Made by a program: the position numbers and the translations under genes. Positions 61,310 to 64,000 of a stretch of DNA of 64,000 nt are shown one piece after another. Below the pieces are notes generated by a model, which worked only from the letters and a program-made list of their open reading frames with translations, was not told the DNA's origin and ran no database searches. How positions within the stretch are numbered: position 1 is the stretch's first letter; every line of letters begins with the position of its first letter. Origin of the DNA: Wocania ichthyoenteri Th78. GTDB taxonomy: Bacteria > Bacteroidota > Bacteroidia > Flavobacteriales > Flavobacteriaceae. The stretch covers positions 2,896,100 to 2,960,099 of the forward strand of contig NZ_KN525716.1 of the NCBI RefSeq assembly GCF_000789235.1, in the 5' to 3' direction.

Positions 61310-62674
61310 ATGTTAAGCAAATTAATAAACAAATACAATATTGCAGGACCGCGGTATACAAGTTACCCAACGGTGCCTTATTGGGATGATGAGACATTTT
61401 CATTAGAAAAATGGAAACAATCTTTAGCAAAATCGTTTAAAGAAAGTAATTTAAAAGAAGGTATAAGTCTTTATATTCATTTACCCTTTTGCGAAAGTTT
61501 ATGCACATTTTGTGGTTGCAACAAACGTATTACAAAACAGCATAGTGTTGAGTCTCCTTATATAAATGCGGTTTTAAAAGAATGGCATTTATATTTAGAA
61601 TTATTTGATGAAAAGCCAATAATTAAAGAAATGCACCTTGGTGGAGGTACACCAACTTTTTTTAGTCCAGAAAATTTAACACAACTAATAAATGGTATTT
61701 TAAAGGATGCCAAACTTGCTGAAAACTGTGAGTTTAGTTTTGAAGGACATCCTAACAATACAACGCGAGAACACTTACAAGCACTTTACAATGTAGGTTT
61801 TAGGCGAGTAAGTTATGGTGTACAAGATTATAATGAAACGGTGCAAAAGGCAATACACAGAATTCAACCTTTTGAAAATGTAAAACGCGCTACAGAATTA
61901 GCACGAGAAATTGGATATACATCGGTAGGGCATGATATTATTTTTGGTCTACCATTTCAAACTTTAGAGCATGTAAAAGAAACCATATTAAAAACAAAAG
62001 AGCTGTTTCCAGATAGGTTAGCATTTTATAGTTATGCACATGTGCCTTGGATAAAAGGAAATGGACAACGTGGTTTTAAAGATACCGATTTGCCATCGGC
62101 AGGATTAAAACGCGCTCAATACGAATTAGGCAAAGAACTACTTGCTGAGGTTGGTTACCATGAAATAGGAATGGATCATTTTGCGTTAACCACAGATAGT
62201 TTATATCAATCAATACAAAATGGTAGTTTGCACAGGAATTTTATGGGCTATACAGCATCTAAAACCCAAGCGATGGTTGGTTTAGGAGTGTCTTCAATTA
62301 GCGACAGCTGGTATGGATTTGCTCAAAATGTAAAAGGTATTGAAGCGTATTATCGTTTAATAAATGAAGATATAATTCCTGTGTATAGAGGGCATATTTT
62401 AAACGAAGAAGATTTAATTATAAGAAAGCATATTCTTAATTTAATGTGTCAATTTAAAACTTCATGGACAAAAGATTGTCTTTATTTTGAAGAAATACCA
62501 GAAACACTCATACAATTAAAAGAAATGGAGAATGATGGATTGTTAATTATTAACTCAAATAGTATTGAAGTTACAAAAGCAGGTCAACCATTTGTTAGAA
62601 ATATTTGTATGGCATTTGATGTGTTATTGCAACGAAAACAACCTGATGTGCAATTGTTTTCTATGACTGTTTAA
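61310..62674 (+). CDS. hemN: Oxygen-independent coproporphyrinogen III oxidase
   Basis: A 454-residue radical-SAM enzyme for anaerobic heme biosynthesis. It starts with GPRYTSYPT, typical of HemN. The radical-SAM cluster is CxxxCxxC at Cys61, Cys65 and Cys68, with a Cys at 70. GGGTPTFF is the SAM-binding block; SYGVQDYNETVQKAIHR and AFYSYAHVPWIKGNGQR follow, as in true HemN rather than HemW. Upstream palindrome suggests redox control. Confidence 0.94.
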   Translation: MLSKLINKYNIAGPRYTSYPTVPYWDDETFSLEKWKQSLAKSFKESNLKEGISLYIHLPFCESLCTFCGCNKRITKQHSVESPYINAVLKEWHLYLELFDEKPIIKEMHLGGGTPTFFSPENLTQLINGILKDAKLAENCEFSFEGHPNNTTREHLQALYNVGFRRVSYGVQDYNETVQKAIHRIQPFENVKRATELAREIGYTSVGHDIIFGLPFQTLEHVKETILKTKELFPDRLAFYSYAHVPWIKGNGQRGFKDTDLPSAGLKRAQYELGKELLAEVGYHEIGMDHFALTTDSLYQSIQNGSLHRNFMGYTASKTQAMVGLGVSSISDSWYGFAQNVKGIEAYYRLINEDIIPVYRGHILNEEDLIIRKHILNLMCQFKTSWTKDCLYFEEIPETLIQLKEMENDGLLIINSNSIEVTKAGQPFVRNICMAFDVLLQRKQPDVQLFSMTV

Positions 62675-62687
62675 TAGAATAAAAGCG

Positions 62688-62708
62688 CTTCGATGAAAGT
62701 CATCGAAG
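62688..62708. terminator. Hairpin after hemN
   Basis: An 8-bp stem CTTCGATG / CATCGAAG with loop AAAGT lies 14 bp after the hemN stop. No T-run follows, so it is a weak terminator or a repeat. Confidence 0.5.
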
Positions 62709-62752
62709 TACCAGTTGAAATTGTCATTCCCATGAAATCGAAAGATTTATGA

Positions 62753-62783
62753 ATTCATTATTATAACATATTAAATAATGAAT
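62753..62783. promoter_or_regulatory. 10-bp inverted repeat upstream of uspA
   Basis: ATTCATTATT and AATAATGAAT flank 11 nt, 28-58 bp before the UspA gene. Could be an operator; no known regulator. Confidence 0.4.
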
Positions 62784-62810
62784 ATAATGGGAACCTAAAA
62801 AAAATAACTA

Positions 62811-63644
62811 ATGAAAAAAATTATTGTACCTATAGATTTTTCTGAGCATTCAGAGTTTGCTTTAAAAGCTGCGGCTAAATTAGCAAAGAAGAACAATGCG
62901 GAACTGTTAGCATTACATATGTTAGAAATGTCTGATATTATGCTAAATGCAAGCGACGGATTACAAAACCAAAAGGCAGTATTCTTTTTTAAGCTAGCAG
63001 AACAAAAATTTGAAAGCTTTCTTGATAAAGATTACTTAAAGGGTATAAAAGTTACTCCAATAGTTAAGCACTTTAAGGTTTTTAGTGAGGTAAATGATGT
63101 TGCGAAAAAACATGATGCAGATCTTATTGTTATGGGATCTCACGGAACAAGTGGTGTTAAAGAACTCTTTATAGGGTCTAATACAGAGCGTGTGGTTCGC
63201 AATGCAGATATTCCCGTATTGGTGCTAAAAAACAAATTAAATCAAGTGAATTTTGAAGATGTAGTATTTGCTTGCGATTTTTCAGAAGAATCAGTAAAGG
63301 CTTATTTAAACGCTTCAAAGTTGTTCGAGAAGATGGGTTCTAAAATGTATTTGGTTTATGTAAATTTACCTAATGATAGATTTAAAAATTCATTAGAAAT
63401 TGAACGCCTCGTTGTTAACTTTTTTACTAAAGCTGATAGGAATTTAGACCGTATGAAAGATGTGTATTACGTGTCTGATTACACTGTTGAAGATGGTATA
63501 TTAAATTTTTCTATTAAAATGGGAGCAGATTTAATTGCTGTGCCTACTCATGGCAGAAAAGGCTTGTCTCATTTCTTTCAAGGTAGCGTGGGGGAAGATG
63601 TTGCAAACCATTCTACATTACCAGTTATAACATTTAAAATATAG
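62811..63644 (+). CDS. Universal stress protein with two Usp domains
   Basis: A 277-residue cytosolic protein made of two tandem UspA domains. The first (1-145) opens KKIIVPIDFSEHSEFALKAA, with the ATP-binding GxxGx9GS run in GSHGTSGVKELFIGSNTERV. The second (150-277) ends THGRKGLSHFFQGSVGEDVA. Both carry the nucleotide-binding glycine pattern. Role in general stress resistance; transcribed singly. Confidence 0.92.
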   Translation: MKKIIVPIDFSEHSEFALKAAAKLAKKNNAELLALHMLEMSDIMLNASDGLQNQKAVFFFKLAEQKFESFLDKDYLKGIKVTPIVKHFKVFSEVNDVAKKHDADLIVMGSHGTSGVKELFIGSNTERVVRNADIPVLVLKNKLNQVNFEDVVFACDFSEESVKAYLNASKLFEKMGSKMYLVYVNLPNDRFKNSLEIERLVVNFFTKADRNLDRMKDVYYVSDYTVEDGILNFSIKMGADLIAVPTHGRKGLSHFFQGSVGEDVANHSTLPVITFKI

Positions 63645-63686
63645 TTTTAGTTAGTAATAATTCTTTTTTTATGAATTTAAATAATT

Positions 63687-64000
63687 TTAATGACACTCTA
63701 TGCCACTCGAAGTTATTTCTGTAATTGGAGCAGGCGATAGGTAAGGAATACCTAAGCCTAAACCCCTAATAATAAATAGTAATCCAATTATAACTACAAA
63801 AACAGGAATAGCTTTTTGGATACGTTGTTTTATAGTAGTATTTAAAAATTTTCCTAAATAAATAGCAGATGTCATTAATGGAATAGTACCTAGACCAAAT
63901 AACATCATATACAAACTACCTTGTAAAGCATTACCTGTTGTTATAGATGCAAAAACTGCCATATAAACCAATCCGCAAGGTAAAAATCCATTTAAAAAAC
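63687..64000 (-). CDS. Sulfite exporter TauE/SafE-type membrane protein (partial, runs off window)
   Basis: The open frame reaches the right edge: 64000 is inside the gene, so the start is missing. Visible part is about 104 residues with two to three membrane helices. The first part, after the edge, reads NGFLPCGLVYMAVF, which is the family's hallmark. The TTG at 63971 is an internal codon of this frame, not the start. Possible roles are sulfite or organosulfonate export, or, in Bacteroidota relatives near cytochrome oxidase genes, copper handling. Follows uspA convergently. Confidence 0.85.
   Translation of the reverse strand, partial: FLNGFLPCGLVYMAVFASITTGNALQGSLYMMLFGLGTIPLMTSAIYLGKFLNTTIKQRIQKAIPVFVVIIGLLFIIRGLGLGIPYLSPAPITEITSSGIECH

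Noticed and set aside
1-64000. Prophage, IS element or plasmid region
   Set aside because: No transposase, integrase, phage or replication gene was found; all other genes are chromosomal types.

Overview
This window is AT-rich (roughly one-third G+C by eye) and has the hallmarks of a Flavobacteriaceae (Bacteroidota) chromosome. These include TAnnTTTG-type -7 promoter elements, a SusC/SusD pair with an STN-type receptor and FecR, a MoxR/DUF58/DUF4129/SpoIIM membrane cluster, a TIGR00266 protein, 2TM-domain proteins around a LytS/LytTR pair, and short palindromic intergenic repeats. Four Cys-type sulfatases suggest a marine or algae-associated lifestyle; the genus cannot be told. I see no rRNA, tRNA, CRISPR, IS element or prophage.

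Layout. 0.2-7.4 kb: PadR + PspC envelope-stress pair, DUF4870, DUF4442, AIM24-like protein, a 65-aa conserved small protein, OxyR divergent from Dps, and a DUF1080 lipoprotein. 7.4-13.7 kb: five-gene minus-strand operon spoIIM-like > DUF4129 > DUF4350 > moxR > DUF58, with a divergent RDD gene. 13.8-15.2 kb: TRIC-like channel and a lipoprotein cyclophilin. 15.3-31.9 kb: polysaccharide-utilisation-like locus with FecI-type sigma, FecR, SusC (STN), SusD, three sulfatases, an SGNH (SASA) esterase, a PhoD-like phosphatase and an alpha/beta-hydrolase esterase, but no recognisable glycoside hydrolase or lyase. 31.9-41.4 kb: Nudix, acyltransferase, FAD monooxygenase with a truncated DUF3995 stub, topoisomerase III, RluE-type pseudouridine synthase, an ECF sigma/membrane-protein pair, NDH-2, YhhN. 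41.4-50.4 kb: TonB receptor, fourth sulfatase, TonB, TPR protein, histidine kinase with fused 2TM domain, two free 2TM proteins, LytTR regulator. 50.4-55.1 kb: YdjC-type deacetylase, Hsp20 behind a sigma-54-like promoter, a lipoprotein, LpxD, LETM1-like protein. 55.2-64 kb: DUF4331/lipoprotein/TPR operon, DUF1801, DJ-1-like lipoprotein, ECF sigma/RskA-type anti-sigma pair, Cu/Zn SOD, HemN, UspA, and a TauE/SafE-type exporter running off the right edge.

How it fits together. The sulfatase locus looks like a cell-surface-signalling system: the receptor's STN domain would contact periplasmic FecR, which controls the FecI-type sigma, so that sensing a glycan induces its own uptake. Its hydrolytic enzymes remove substituents (sulfate, probably acetyl, possibly phosphate) rather than cut a backbone. 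Several genes are oxidative- or redox-stress related (OxyR, Dps, SOD, HemN, UspA, Hsp20).

Most interesting non-coding signals: a sigma-54-type promoter with a 35-bp near-perfect palindrome about 97 bp upstream of the predicted start before hsp20; a DUF3995 stub whose end is an inverted copy of its own codons; ATGACA-type palindromes near -42 upstream of hemN and tonB; and a TGTTAGT heptamer array directly upstream of the TTG start of the DUF58 gene.
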